DNA of 64,000 bases from Pseudomonas fortuita (GTDB lineage Bacteria > Pseudomonadota > Gammaproteobacteria > Pseudomonadales > Pseudomonadaceae). Under the pieces are notes generated by a model that searched no databases, was not told where the DNA came from, and saw nothing but the letters and a program-made list of their open reading frames with translations. Every line of letters begins with the position of its first letter. Position 1 is the stretch's first letter. Where the stretch lies: NCBI RefSeq assembly GCF_026898135.2, contig NZ_CP114035.2, forward strand, positions 186,001 to 250,000, given 5' to 3'. This document shows positions 32,986-43,549 of this stretch, one piece after another. A program made the position numbers and the translations under genes.

Positions 32986-34929
32986 ATGTTCTCTTTCGCA
33001 TTCCCTTCGAGACTGGCCATGAAAACCCCTTCACGTCTGCTTGCCTGGTTACCGGCTTTATTGCTCGGCCCGGTGCTGGCGCTGTGCAGCACCCTGGCGC
33101 TGGCCGAGTCCCCCGCCGAGGCCGGCAAAGCCCTGCACCTGCTGGACTACATCGGCGCCGACTACCCGCCGACCGTACAAGGCGGCAAGGTGATCGACGA
33201 GGGCGAATACCGCGAGCAACAGGAATTCAGCGCGGTATTGGCCGACCTGGTCAAAGCCCTGCCCGCAAATACCGAGCAAGCCGCCCTGGAGCAGGGCGTC
33301 CAGACGTTACGCCAGGCCATTGATCAGCGTCAGGAGGGCACCGCTGTCGCCAGGCAGGCCCGCCAGCTGGGCGCGCGGCTGGCAGTGGCCTACGAGGTCA
33401 GCCAAGCCCCGGTGATTACCCCGGATCCGGCCCGCGGCGCTGCGCTGTATGCGCAAAACTGCTCGATCTGCCACGGCGACGCAGGCGCAGGCGACGGCCC
33501 CGCTGGCGTGGGCCTGGAGCCAGCTCCCGCCAACCTGCGCGATGTCGCGCGTCTGGACCAGTTGAGCCTGTTCGACCTCTACAATACGCTGGCCCTGGGC
33601 ATCGACGGCACCGAAATGCCGTCGTTTGCCGACCAGCTGGACGACCGCCAGCGCTGGGACGTGGCCGCGTACATCGCCAGCTTCACCGCCAAGCCGGAAG
33701 CGGGCAAGGGCGACAAGACCTGGAACCTTGCCGACCTGGCCCGGCAGACTCCGGCCGAAGTCGCCGCTAACGAAGGCAGCGCGGTCGTGGAGGCGTTCCG
33801 TGCCCAGCGTGCCCAGCCGCCGCAAGTCAAGCGTGGCCCGGCGCAACTGCTTGAATACACCGCCAGCACGCTGGACAAAAGCCTGGCGGCCTACCGCGCA
33901 GGTGACCACGACCAAGCCTATGACCTGTCGGTAGCGGCCTACCTGGAAGGTTTCGAGCTGGTGGAAAGCTCGCTGGACAACATCGACACCCAAGCGCGTA
34001 AGGACACCGAAAAATCCCTGATGGCTTACCGCCAATCGCTGCAGGACGGGCTACCCGTTGCCCAGGCCGAGCAGCGTCTGGCCGAAGCCAAGAGCAAGCT
34101 CGGCCAGGCCGCGAAGCTGTTGGGCAGCGATGGCCTGAGCTGGTCGCTGAGTTATATCTCCGGTTTGCTGATCCTGCTGCGCGAAGGCCTGGAGGCGATT
34201 CTGGTGCTGGCGGCGATCCTCGCCTTCCTGCGTAACACCGGGCAGCAGTCGGCGGTCCGCAGCGTCAACATCGGGTGGGGGCTGGCGCTGGTTGCCGGTT
34301 TCGCAACCTGGGCGCTGGCGGCCTATGTGATCGATGTGGGCGGCGCCCAGCGCGAGCTGCTGGAGGGCTGCACGGCGCTGTTCGCTGCGGTGATGGTGCT
34401 ATGGCTCGGTGTATGGATGCATGACCGCCGCCACGCTGCCGCCTGGAAGGACTACATCAAAAGCAGCCTGGTCAGCGGCGGCGGGCGCTTTGGCTTTGCC
34501 ATGCTGGCGTTTTTCTCGGTGTACCGCGAACTGTTCGAAGTGATCCTGTTCTACGAAACCCTGTGGTTACAGGCCGGCCCTGCCGGGCACCAGGCGGTGC
34601 TGGCGGGTGGCGCCACGGCGCTGGTGCTGCTGGTGGGCCTGGCCTGGGTGATCTTGCGCGGTTCTGCCAAGCTGCCGCTGACGCTGTTCTTCAGCATCAA
34701 CGCCGCGCTGCTGTGCGCGCTGTCAGTGGTGTTTGCCGGGCATGGCGTGAAGGCGCTGCAAGAAGCCGGGGTGCTGGGCACACGGCCGGTGGCGTTCTTC
34801 GAGTTCGATTGGCTGGGCATTCACGCTGATGCCTACTCGCTGTCGGCACAGGCGGTGGCCTTGCTGGCCATCGTGTTCCTGTATGGGCGCTCGTGGCTGG
34901 TGGAAAAGCGCAGGGCTACTGCCAACTGA
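32986..34929 (+). CDS. Cytochrome c - FTR1 iron permease fusion protein
   Basis: 647 residues from ATG 32986 (ggag 6 bases upstream); ATG 33019 is a plausible alternative, 11 residues shorter, still leaving a complete signal peptide. A signal peptide ends near ALAES, then a helical periplasmic domain and a class I cytochrome c with C159-S-I-C-H163 and the distal Met in GTEMPSFAD. From about residue 390 there is a seven-helix FTR1 permease with both REXXE iron motifs, R399-EGL-E403 and R514-ELF-E518. FTR1 proteins take up iron coupled to ferrous oxidation; here the haem domain may supply the electron acceptor. It is monocistronic, with no recognisable Fur box in the 138 bp upstream. Confidence 0.92.
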   Translation: MFSFAFPSRLAMKTPSRLLAWLPALLLGPVLALCSTLALAESPAEAGKALHLLDYIGADYPPTVQGGKVIDEGEYREQQEFSAVLADLVKALPANTEQAALEQGVQTLRQAIDQRQEGTAVARQARQLGARLAVAYEVSQAPVITPDPARGAALYAQNCSICHGDAGAGDGPAGVGLEPAPANLRDVARLDQLSLFDLYNTLALGIDGTEMPSFADQLDDRQRWDVAAYIASFTAKPEAGKGDKTWNLADLARQTPAEVAANEGSAVVEAFRAQRAQPPQVKRGPAQLLEYTASTLDKSLAAYRAGDHDQAYDLSVAAYLEGFELVESSLDNIDTQARKDTEKSLMAYRQSLQDGLPVAQAEQRLAEAKSKLGQAAKLLGSDGLSWSLSYISGLLILLREGLEAILVLAAILAFLRNTGQQSAVRSVNIGWGLALVAGFATWALAAYVIDVGGAQRELLEGCTALFAAVMVLWLGVWMHDRRHAAAWKDYIKSSLVSGGGRFGFAMLAFFSVYRELFEVILFYETLWLQAGPAGHQAVLAGGATALVLLVGLAWVILRGSAKLPLTLFFSINAALLCALSVVFAGHGVKALQEAGVLGTRPVAFFEFDWLGIHADAYSLSAQAVALLAIVFLYGRSWLVEKRRATAN

Positions 34930-34986
34930 CCGGGGGGCGCGCTGCGGCCCGCACCCCGACCGCATCCGTTTCAAGCCATGTGCAAT

Positions 34987-35015
34987 ACCTGTGGGAGCTG
35001 GCTTGCCGGCGATGG
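34987..35015 (+). repeat. Single REP half-element
   Basis: cctgtgggagctggcttgccggcgatggg is the same core as the REP arms at 26057-26080 and 59510-59535, present here in one copy between the FTR1 gene and a convergent small gene. A fainter fragment (atcgccggcaagcc) lies at about 32858-32872 after the efflux operon. Confidence 0.75.
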
Positions 35016-35044
35016 GCTGCATGGCAGCCCCTTGTGATCTCGGT

Positions 35045-35290
35045 TCAGGCCGGTTGTGGCGCCTTGAGGATGTTCTGCAGCAGCTGGACACTGTCAACGG
35101 CGTCGTGACCCAGGCTGGTCAGGTAGCCGCCATCGGGTTGATCGGTCAGCCCCTTTTCATGCAGGCGTTGCGCAGCGGCGACCAGGGCAGGGGCGGCGTT
35201 GCTGTTTATCTTGATGCCTTCCTGGCTGCTGTCGTGTTTGAACAGCGCGAGTACTTCCAGTTCAGCGATCAGATCGGGGGTAAAGGACAT
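35045..35290 (-). CDS. TIGR02647-type small conserved protein, 81 aa
   Basis: Start ATG 35290 with AGGAG 5 bases upstream on the minus strand. Product MSFTPDLIAELEVLALFKHD..., with KINSNAAPALVAAAQRLHEK and GLTDQPDGGYLTSLGHDAVD. The last segment looks like a small winged-helix wing (GGYLTSLG as in MarR-like folds), so a DNA-binding role is possible. The family has no established function to my knowledge. It stands alone between REP sequence and the next minus-strand gene. Confidence 0.75.
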   Translation of the reverse strand: MSFTPDLIAELEVLALFKHDSSQEGIKINSNAAPALVAAAQRLHEKGLTDQPDGGYLTSLGHDAVDSVQLLQNILKAPQPA

Positions 35291-35359
35291 GGCGACTCCT
35301 GACTTCCAGACAAGGATGGCGGCACCGCTTGCGGTGCCTGACCTTCGAGTGTAGTCGGG

Positions 35360-35662
35360 TTATTCGTCCTCGCCTTGATCCATCTCAGGGGGTAGCTCCG
35401 GCAGCGACCGCAGGGCGTTCTCGTACCACTCGCCGTTGAACGCGCGGTCTTCCACCAGCATGTTGTCAATTTCGAAGGCCAGCACATGGGCCATCAGGTT
35501 GAGAATGTCTTCACGTTCCCAGCCAACCAGGGTCAGCTTGTTGAAAGTGGCCTTGGCTGCCGGCGGCTCGCCGCTTTCGATCTGGTTCTCGATGGCCTGG
35601 GTCAGCGTTGCCTCGGCGAAGGCTTCGTCGTCGTCATTGTCGATGTCGGTGGGCTCGCTCAT
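35360..35662 (-). CDS. Acidic conserved hypothetical protein, 100 aa
   Basis: Start ATG 35662 has AGGAG 8 bases upstream; the open frame to 35737 is not needed. Very acidic ends (DIDNDDDEAFAEATLTQAIE and PEMDQGEDE) surround a helical centre with KATFNKLTLVGWEREDILNL and MAHVLAFEIDNMLVEDRAFN. No membrane segment or signal. I do not recognise a characterised family; it is soluble and probably binds a protein partner through the acidic regions. It runs divergently from the glutathione S-transferase gene. Confidence 0.75.
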   Translation of the reverse strand: MSEPTDIDNDDDEAFAEATLTQAIENQIESGEPPAAKATFNKLTLVGWEREDILNLMAHVLAFEIDNMLVEDRAFNGEWYENALRSLPELPPEMDQGEDE

Positions 35663-35810
35663 TGGCGGTACTCCTGTGGTGGGATGCACAGTGTGCCACG
35701 CCTGTACCGGCAATGCCCGGGCATTGACGAGGCGCATGACGCTGGTCAGGAACAGGCGTACGGTCTATAAAAGCCCAGCCAACCCCTTACGGCCTGGAGG
35801 CTGTTACCTC

Positions 35811-36473
35811 ATGCTCAAGCTTCATGGATTCTCGGTCAGCAACTACTACAACATGGTCAAGCTGGCCCTGCTGGAAAAAGGCCTGCCCTTCGAAGAAGTC
35901 ACCTTCTATGGCGGCCAGGCGCCACAGGCGCTGGAAGTGAGCCCACGGGGCAAGGTGCCGGTGCTGCAGACCGAGCACGGCTTCCTCAGCGAAACCAGTG
36001 TAATCCTCGACTACATCGAACAGACTCAGGGCGGCAAGGCACTGCTGCCGGCCGACCCGTTCGGGCAGGCCAAGGTGCGCGAACTGCTCAAGGAAATCGA
36101 GCTGTACATCGAGCTGCCGGCGCGTACTTGCTATGCCGAGTCGTTCTTTGGCATGTCGGTTGAGCCATTGGTCAAAGAGAAGGCGCGTGCCGATTTGCTG
36201 GCCGGCTTTGCCACCCTCAAACGCAACGGGCGCTTTGCACCCTATGTGGCGGGTGAGCAGCTGACGCTGGCAGACCTGATGTTCTGCTTCTCGGTCGACC
36301 TGGCTTATGCGGTGGGCAAGAAAGTGCTGAACATCGACTTTTTGGCGGACTTCCCGCAGGCCAAGGCGTTGCTGCAGCTGATGGGCGAGAACCCGCACAT
36401 GGCGCGGATCGTGGCGGACAAGGAAGCGTCGATGCCGGCCTTCATGGAGATGATTCGAAGCGGTAAACGCTAA
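35811..36473 (+). CDS. Glutathione S-transferase family protein
   Basis: 220 residues from ATG 35811 (ggagg 10 bases upstream); the open frame extends left but without a ribosome site. N-terminal thioredoxin fold MLKLHGFSVSNYYNMVKLAL, with the cis-Pro of GKVPVLQTEHG and the gamma-glutamyl-binding E/S pair in LSETSVILDYIE. The C-terminal all-helical domain contains the capping motif LTLADLMFCFSVDLA. The likely catalytic residue is Ser10 or a neighbour. Cytosolic; substrate unknown. The family conjugates or reduces electrophiles with glutathione. Confidence 0.92.
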   Translation: MLKLHGFSVSNYYNMVKLALLEKGLPFEEVTFYGGQAPQALEVSPRGKVPVLQTEHGFLSETSVILDYIEQTQGGKALLPADPFGQAKVRELLKEIELYIELPARTCYAESFFGMSVEPLVKEKARADLLAGFATLKRNGRFAPYVAGEQLTLADLMFCFSVDLAYAVGKKVLNIDFLADFPQAKALLQLMGENPHMARIVADKEASMPAFMEMIRSGKR

Positions 36474-36499
36474 CCGGAGCTAGCGCTGAACTTGTAGGT

Positions 36500-36581
36500 G
36501 CAGCCTTGTGCTGCGAAGAGGCCGGTGCAGACACCCTCTATCCAGGGTGTTTGCACCGGCCTCTTCGCAGCACAAGGCTGC
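36500..36581. terminator. Large REP-derived hairpin between convergent GST and argH genes
   Basis: Two 38-base arms (36500-36537 and 36544-36581) are reverse complements apart from one G/T wobble, with a 6-base loop. The core gcgaagaggccggtgca is of the P. putida REP class (cctcttcgc). It occupies almost the whole 138-bp gap between the two stop codons and should stop transcription from both sides. Confidence 0.7.
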
Positions 36582-36611
36582 TCCTGCAAAAAGCAGGGCA
36601 GCGAGGCTGGC

Positions 36612-38006
<1,395 letters not shown>

Positions 38007-38302
38007 GGATTCACTCATTGCAGGCGTGAACGAAAAAGTGGCGCCGATAATAGCAGGGTTGGGCTGGCTGCCGCAGGGCGCCGGTCGACAGAAATGCCCG
38101 GAAAATGGCAGAGAAGGATTTTAAGGAATGAACGGCAGTGTTCCACGGACCGTCTACAGTTGGACAAAGGACTGGCGGTGAATCTGCCGTCCGAGTGAAT
38201 CTTTGGCCATCGCACCGGTCTAGAGCGTGACCGCAGTGTCGCTCGAACCACACCTGTCTACGCTATACCTGTGCGAGACTCATTCAGGAATCCAGCGCAA
38301 TT

Positions 38303-39046
38303 ATGAATGTCCTGATCGTTGATGACGAACCCCAAGGCCGTGAACGCCTCAGCCGGCTGCTCGGCGAACTGGAGGGTTACACCGTGCTGGAGCCTAGCGC
38401 CACCAACGGCGAGGAGGCCCTAGCGCTGATCGAAAGCCTCAAGCCCGATGTGGTCCTGCTGGACATCGGTCTGCCAGGCCTGGATGGCCTGCAGGTAGCT
38501 GCTCGCCTGTGCGAACGCGAGGCGCCGCCGGCGGTGGTGTTTTGCACCGGGGATGATGAATACGGTGCCGAGGCATTCAAGGACAGTACCCTCAGCCATG
38601 TGAACAAGCCGTTCCAGGCCCAGGCGTTGCGCGATGCCTTGCGCAAGGCCGAAAAACCCAACCGCGCCCAGCTGGCGGCGCTTACCCGGCCGGCCAATGA
38701 AGGCGGCGGCCCACGTAGCCACATCAGTGCCCGCACCCGCAAAGGCATCGAGTTGATCCCTTTGCCGCAAGTGATCTACTTCATTGCCGATCACAAGTAC
38801 GTGACCTTGCGTCATGAAACCGGGGAAGTGCTGCTCGACGAGCCGCTCAAAGCCCTGGAAGACGAATTTGGCGAGCGCTTCGTGCGCATCCACCGTAATG
38901 CGCTGGTCGCCCGCGAGCGTATCGAACGCCTGCAGCGCACCCCGCTGGGGCACTTTCAACTGTACCTGAAAGGCCTGGACGGCGATGCCCTGACCGTCAG
39001 CCGCCGGCATGTAGCCGGCGTGCGCAAGATGATGCAGACCCTCTGA
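38303..39046 (+). CDS. algR: LytTR-type response regulator AlgR
   Basis: 247 residues. N-terminal receiver with the acidic pocket D7-D8 and phospho-acceptor D54 (VVLLDIGLPGLDGLQ), Thr in FCTGDDE and Lys in HVNKP. The C-terminal LytTR DNA-binding domain (about 140-245) reads SHISARTRKGIELIPL and HKYVTLRHETGEVLLDE, then FVRIHRNALVARERIERLQR. In Pseudomonas AlgR controls alginate, twitching and other surface traits. The 296-bp gap before it contains no cognate algZ/fimS kinase gene. The second half of the receiver (GAEAFKDSTLSHVNKPFQAQ) differs clearly from the P. aeruginosa sequence as I remember it, while the DNA-binding domain is nearly the same. A REP pair separates it from hemC. Confidence 0.95.
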   Translation: MNVLIVDDEPQGRERLSRLLGELEGYTVLEPSATNGEEALALIESLKPDVVLLDIGLPGLDGLQVAARLCEREAPPAVVFCTGDDEYGAEAFKDSTLSHVNKPFQAQALRDALRKAEKPNRAQLAALTRPANEGGGPRSHISARTRKGIELIPLPQVIYFIADHKYVTLRHETGEVLLDEPLKALEDEFGERFVRIHRNALVARERIERLQRTPLGHFQLYLKGLDGDALTVSRRHVAGVRKMMQTL

Positions 39047-39079
39047 TACGGTGCCCGTATGGCAAGGGCTGCGCCCTTG

Positions 39080-39165
39080 TTCGCGGGTAAAGCCGCTCCC
39101 ACAGGTTGAGTAGGCCTGGAGAGCGGCACTTCACCCTGTGGGAGCGGCTTTAGCCGCGAAGAGGC
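39080..39165 (+). repeat. REP inverted pair between algR and hemC
   Basis: ttcgcgggtaaagccgctcccacagg (39080-39105) faces cctgtgggagcggctttagccgcgaa (39135-39160) as an inverted pair with about 30 bp between. This is the classical P. putida REP class (gcgggtaaa.ccgctcccacag). It probably isolates algR from hemC transcription. Confidence 0.85.
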
Positions 39166-39243
39166 CCTCAACTGATCCACATCTGCAAGCGATAAAGGAG
39201 ATGCTGTTATCATCGGCGGCATTTCTCTGGATCGGGGCGTTCC

Positions 39244-40185
39244 ATGTCCACTCGCGAAATCCGCATTGCCACCCGTAAAAGTGCCTTGGCCCTATGGCAG
39301 GCCGAATACGTCAAAGCCCGCCTCGAGCAGGCCCACCCCGGTCTGCTGGTGACCCTGGTGCCCATGGTCAGTCGTGGTGACAAGCTGCTCGACGCGCCGC
39401 TGGCAAAAATTGGCGGCAAGGGCCTGTTCGTCAAGGAACTGGAAACCGCCCTGCTGGACAACGAAGCCGACATCGCCGTGCATTCGATGAAAGACGTGCC
39501 CATGGACTTTCCCGAAGGCCTGGGCCTGTACTGCATCTGCGAGCGCGAAGACCCGCGTGATGCGTTCGTTTCCAATACCTTTGACAGCCTTGAAGCGCTG
39601 CCTGCCGGCAGCATCGTCGGTACCTCCAGCCTGCGCCGCCAGGCCCAGTTGCTGGCGCGCCGCCCGGACCTGCAAATCCGCTTTCTGCGTGGCAACGTCA
39701 ACACTCGCCTGGCCAAGCTGGACGCCGGCGAGTACGACGCCATCATCCTCGCCGCCGCCGGCCTGATCCGCCTGGGCTTCGAAGACCGCATCACCGCCAC
39801 CATCAGCGTTGACGACAGCCTGCCAGCTGGGGGCCAGGGCGCGGTAGGCATCGAGTGCCGCAGCGCGGACGTCGAGATCCATGCACTGCTGGCGCCGCTG
39901 CACCATGCCGACACCGCCGACCGGGTGGTGGCCGAACGCGCCCTGAACAAACGCCTGAATGGCGGCTGCCAAGTGCCGATCGCCTGCTACGCGTTACTCG
40001 AAGGTAACCAGCTGTGGCTGCGAGGCCTGGTCGGCCAGCCTAGCGGCGGTACCCTGCTGGTGGCCGATGCCCGTGCCCCCCGTGCTGCTGCCGAGACCCT
40101 GGGTGTACAGGTGGCCGAAGACCTGCTGGACCAAGGTGCCGAGGCCATCCTCAAGGAAGTCTACGGCGAGGCCGGCCACCCGTGA
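39244..40185 (+). CDS. hemC: Porphobilinogen deaminase (hydroxymethylbilane synthase)
   Basis: 313 residues; polymerises four porphobilinogens to hydroxymethylbilane in haem synthesis. [20 protein letters not shown] at the N-terminus, the substrate-binding [28 protein letters not shown] with the catalytic Asp region, and the dipyrromethane-cofactor Cys242 in [11 protein letters not shown], the same number as in E. coli. The stop overlaps hemD (GTGA). The Shine-Dalgarno is weak (gggg). Confidence 0.98.
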   Translation: MSTREIRIATRKSALALWQAEYVKARLEQAHPGLLVTLVPMVSRGDKLLDAPLAKIGGKGLFVKELETALLDNEADIAVHSMKDVPMDFPEGLGLYCICEREDPRDAFVSNTFDSLEALPAGSIVGTSSLRRQAQLLARRPDLQIRFLRGNVNTRLAKLDAGEYDAIILAAAGLIRLGFEDRITATISVDDSLPAGGQGAVGIECRSADVEIHALLAPLHHADTADRVVAERALNKRLNGGCQVPIACYALLEGNQLWLRGLVGQPSGGTLLVADARAPRAAAETLGVQVAEDLLDQGAEAILKEVYGEAGHP

Positions 40186-40949
40186 GCCAATGGCGCCTGT
40201 TGCTGACCCGGCCTGCCGAGGATTGTGCGGCACTGGCGCAAAGCCTGGCGGCAGCGGGGGTGGGCAGCAGCTGCCTGCCGCTGCTGGCGATAGAGCCCGT
40301 CACCGCAGAGCCCCGGCAACGACTGCTTCTGGAGGGCCTGCATGGCTTTCAGGCGATCATCGTGGTCAGCAAGCCGGCTGCCCGGTTGCTGCTTGAGCAT
40401 CTGGCCAAAGCCGGCACGCAGCCGCCTCGGCAAGGCTGGTTCACCGTGGGTGAGGCAACCGCTGCGGTGCTGCAAGGGGCCGGGCTGGCGGTGAGCACTC
40501 CGTCGCGTGGCGATGATAGCGAAGCCTTGCTGGCACTACCGGCCCTGCTTCAGGCAGTTGCCGTGCCCACAGCGCGTGTCTTGGTCGTTCGTGGCGTCGG
40601 AGGTCGCGAACTGCTGGCAGAGCGTCTTGCCGAGCAAGGTGCTAGTGTCGAATATCTGGAACTGTATCGTCGCTGCCTGCCGGTTTACCCCGCAGGCACC
40701 CTGAAGCGCCGCATCGAAGCGGAACGCCTCAATGGCCTGGTGGTCAGCAGTGGGCAGGGTTTTGAACATTTGCAGCAGCTGGCCGGCGCCGATTGGCCGC
40801 AGCTGGCACGCCTGCCGTTGTTCGTGCCCAGCCCGCGGGTAGCCGAACAGGCCAGGGCCGCCGGGGCCCAACAGGTTGTGGATTGCCGTGGCGCCAGTGC
40901 CACGGCCTTGCTGGCAGCCGTGCAGCGCAGCGCTGCACCTGCTTCTTAA
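40182..40949 (+). CDS. hemD: Uroporphyrinogen-III synthase
   Basis: 255 residues from GTG 40182, overlapping hemC by 4 bp. Closes and inverts ring D of hydroxymethylbilane. The family is poorly conserved, but the two-lobed pattern is visible: [20 protein letters not shown] at the start, [45 protein letters not shown] and [12 protein letters not shown]. The position after hemC confirms it. Confidence 0.95.
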   Translation: MSQWRLLLTRPAEDCAALAQSLAAAGVGSSCLPLLAIEPVTAEPRQRLLLEGLHGFQAIIVVSKPAARLLLEHLAKAGTQPPRQGWFTVGEATAAVLQGAGLAVSTPSRGDDSEALLALPALLQAVAVPTARVLVVRGVGGRELLAERLAEQGASVEYLELYRRCLPVYPAGTLKRRIEAERLNGLVVSSGQGFEHLQQLAGADWPQLARLPLFVPSPRVAEQARAAGAQQVVDCRGASATALLAAVQRSAAPAS

Positions 40950-40994
40950 GGCGCTAAGCTGAACGCGATGCGCCCCCATGCAAAGGATGGATAC

Positions 40995-42095
40995 GTGAGC
41001 GAGACTGTCTTGTCCAATAACGATCAGCCGTCGGCACAGGCGCCGGCGGAACCCGTCACCGCCCCACCTGCCAAGCGCTCCGGCAGTGGCCTGGCAGCGC
41101 TGGCCTTGCTGCTGGGTGCGGCCGGGGTGGCGGTAGGTGGCTGGGGTGTCTGGCAGGTGCGTCAACTGCAAGGCAGCGAGTTCAATCAGGGCCAGCACAT
41201 CGAGGCGCTGAACCAGCGCGCCGAAGCCCTGCAGCAGCGCGAACAGCAGATCAGCGCGCAACTGGCCAGCCTGCCGGCTGCCAGCGAGCTGGAAGACCGT
41301 CGGCGCCTGGTGGCGCAGCTGCAGGGTGACCAGCAGCGCCTCAGCCAGCGCCTGGAAACCGTGCTGGGAGAGAGCCGCAAGGAGTGGCGCCTGGCGGAAG
41401 CCGAGCACCTGCTACGCCTGGCGACCCTGCGCCTGTCGGCCTTGCAGGACATCACCAGCGCCAAGGCACTGGTCGAAGGCGCCGACGAGATCCTGCGCGA
41501 GCAGAGTGACCCGGGTGCTTTCGCGGCCCGCGAGCAACTGGCGCGCAGCTTGGCCACGCTCAGCAGCACCCAGCAACCGGACCGTACCGGCCTGTTCCTG
41601 AAACTGGCTGCTCAACGTGAGCAGGTACAGCAGCTGAGCGCGCAATCGCCCGAGTTCGACAGCAATGCCGATGCCCTGGGCGCCCTGACCGCTGACGGCG
41701 ATGGTGCCAGCCGGCTGTCGCAGTGGTGGGCAGAAATCTCCAAGTACTTCCAGATCGACTTCAACGCTGACGAAAGCGTGCGGCCGTTGCTGGCTGGGCA
41801 GCAGCTGAATCAGCTGCGCCTGGCCCTGAGCCTGACCATCGAGCAGGCCCAGTGGGCGGCCCTCAATGGTGACGCCAAGGTATACACCCAGGCGCTGGAC
41901 GACGCTCGCAGCGTCTTGCTGGCCAACTTCAACGCCGACAACCCGCAAAGCAAGGCCATGCTCGACAGCCTCAATGCCTTGGCCGATCAGCCGGTGTCGG
42001 TGGTTACCCCCGACCTCAGCGAAAGCCTGGCGGCCGTGCAGGCCTACATTCAGCGCCGTCACCTGCCGGCCGAGGCTGAAGGGGGCAAGCCATGA
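40995..42095 (+). CDS. hemX: HemX-like membrane protein
   Basis: 366 residues from GTG 40995 (aggatgg about 4-10 bases upstream); an ATG at 40968 would add 9 residues. A cytoplasmic Pro/Ala-rich N-terminus, one membrane anchor (GLAALALLLGAAGVAVGGWG), then a long periplasmic coiled coil (NQGQHIEALNQRAEALQQRE) and helical domain. Often annotated as uroporphyrinogen-III methyltransferase because of its neighbours; there is no SAM-binding fold in it, so that name is wrong. Role in haem synthesis unproven. The ATGA overlap with hemY shows translational coupling. Confidence 0.93.
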   Translation: MSETVLSNNDQPSAQAPAEPVTAPPAKRSGSGLAALALLLGAAGVAVGGWGVWQVRQLQGSEFNQGQHIEALNQRAEALQQREQQISAQLASLPAASELEDRRRLVAQLQGDQQRLSQRLETVLGESRKEWRLAEAEHLLRLATLRLSALQDITSAKALVEGADEILREQSDPGAFAAREQLARSLATLSSTQQPDRTGLFLKLAAQREQVQQLSAQSPEFDSNADALGALTADGDGASRLSQWWAEISKYFQIDFNADESVRPLLAGQQLNQLRLALSLTIEQAQWAALNGDAKVYTQALDDARSVLLANFNADNPQSKAMLDSLNALADQPVSVVTPDLSESLAAVQAYIQRRHLPAEAEGGKP

Positions 42096-43330
42096 AGCGT
42101 GTCTACCTGCTGGCCGTGCTGGCCATCGTGATTGCCGCGGCGCTGGGTATCGCGGTCGCCAAACACAGCGGCTACGTACTGCTTTCCTATGGAAGCTTCC
42201 GCTATCAATCGGGGCTGTGGGCGGCCCTGGCCGGCCTGCTGGCCGTGGTCGCATTGTTGTGGTTGTTGCGTTATCTGGTCGGCCTGGTGCTAACCTCCAG
42301 CGGCGTGGTCAACCCGTGGTCGCGGCGTAACCGCAGCCGGCGTATTCGCCTGGCCATCGAACAGGGCCAGCTTGACCTTGCCGAGGGCCGCTGGGCCAGT
42401 GCTCAACGCCACTTGCAACGCGCCGCCGAGGCCGAGCGCCAACCGTTGCTGTACTACCTCGGCGCCGCACGCGCTGCCAACGAGCAAGGCCGCACCGAAG
42501 ACAGCGACAACCTGCTGGAGCGCGCCCTGGAGCGTCAGCCGCAAGCAGAACTGGCCATTGCCCTGACCCATGCGCAGTTGCAGATGGACCGTGGTGAAAA
42601 TGATGGCGCCCTGGAAACCCTGTTGGCCATGCAGGAGCGCCACCCGCACAACACCCAGGTGCTGCGCCTGCTGCAGCGCCTGCACCTGGAGCGTGGTGAC
42701 TGGTCGGCACTGATCCGCCTGCTGCCAGATCTGCGCAAGGGCAAGGTGCTGCCGGCCGCCGAGCTGGCCGCCCTGGAGCAACGTGCCTGGGGCCAGAACC
42801 TAAGCCTGGCCACCACCCGTGGCGAGGACGCGCAAACTGCACGTCAGGCCTTGGAACGCGCTTGGCAGCAGCTGACCACGGCCCAGCGCCAGGAGCCGCA
42901 ACTGGTGCTGGCTTACGCCGAGCAATTGCGCCAGGTGGGTGCCCAAGGCGAGGCCGAGCAAGTGCTGCGCACCGCCCTCAAGCGTGAATACGAAAGCCAC
43001 CTGGCCCGGCTGTACGGCCTGGTGCGCGGGGATGACCCGGCGCGCCAGCTGCAAACTGCTGAAGGTTGGCTCAAAGAGCACCCGCAAGATGCCAGCCTGC
43101 TGCTGACCCTGGGCCGGCTGAGCCTGCAGAACCGCCTGTGGGGCAAGGCGCGAGACTACCTGGAAAGCAGCCTGCGCATGGAGCGCAACCCCGAGGCTTG
43201 CGCCGAACTGGCCCGCCTGCTCGCGGGTCTTGGCGAGACCGAGCGCAGCAACCAGCTGTTCCAGGAGGGCCTTGGCCTGCTGGACGAACGCCTGCTGGCG
43301 CTGCCTTTGCCAGAAGGCGTACGCGCCTGA
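42092..43330 (+). CDS. hemY: HemY TPR membrane protein
   Basis: 412 residues. The two N-terminal membrane helices (LLAVLAIVIAAALGIAVAKH and LAGLLAVVALLWLLRYLVGL) bracket the HemY_N motif SGYVLLSYGSFRYQSGLW. A cytoplasmic or periplasmic TPR solenoid follows (e.g. QPLLYYLGAARAANEQGRTE). This is the proteobacterial HemY, not the Bacillus protoporphyrinogen oxidase of the same name. Last gene of hemCDXY, followed by a hairpin. Confidence 0.93.
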   Translation: MKRVYLLAVLAIVIAAALGIAVAKHSGYVLLSYGSFRYQSGLWAALAGLLAVVALLWLLRYLVGLVLTSSGVVNPWSRRNRSRRIRLAIEQGQLDLAEGRWASAQRHLQRAAEAERQPLLYYLGAARAANEQGRTEDSDNLLERALERQPQAELAIALTHAQLQMDRGENDGALETLLAMQERHPHNTQVLRLLQRLHLERGDWSALIRLLPDLRKGKVLPAAELAALEQRAWGQNLSLATTRGEDAQTARQALERAWQQLTTAQRQEPQLVLAYAEQLRQVGAQGEAEQVLRTALKREYESHLARLYGLVRGDDPARQLQTAEGWLKEHPQDASLLLTLGRLSLQNRLWGKARDYLESSLRMERNPEACAELARLLAGLGETERSNQLFQEGLGLLDERLLALPLPEGVRA

Positions 43331-43334
43331 CCCA

Positions 43335-43368
43335 CCCCACAGCCCGCGCCAAGGTGCGGGCTGTGGGG
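43335..43368 (+). terminator. Terminator hairpin after hemY
   Basis: ccccacagcccgc (43335-43347) and gcgggctgtgggg (43356-43368) form a perfect 13-bp stem with an 8-base loop, 4 bp after the hemY stop. There is no T run, so it may work with Rho or simply protect the 3' end. Confidence 0.7.
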
Positions 43369-43549
43369 GCGGGTAATTTATCTCTTGCGGCCAGCGCTAT
43401 CAGCAGTCCCTTTCTTCAGGTGCTTCCTACTGCATCGCTGGAAATTTCCTACGCGATTCAGGGACTTGTCGTTGTTGTCGTGCCTTGAAACAAAGCGTGT
43501 CTTTCCTCTACCGTTTCAAGTCACCACTTCTTGCGGATCTTCAACGTCC

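Noticed and set aside
35436..35810. N-terminal extension of the GST frame by 125 codons
   Set aside because: It runs through the divergent acidic gene and its promoter; ATG 35811 has ggagg and begins the thioredoxin fold.
40995..42095. hemX as uroporphyrinogen-III methyltransferase
   Set aside because: No SAM-binding motif; one membrane anchor and a coiled coil instead.
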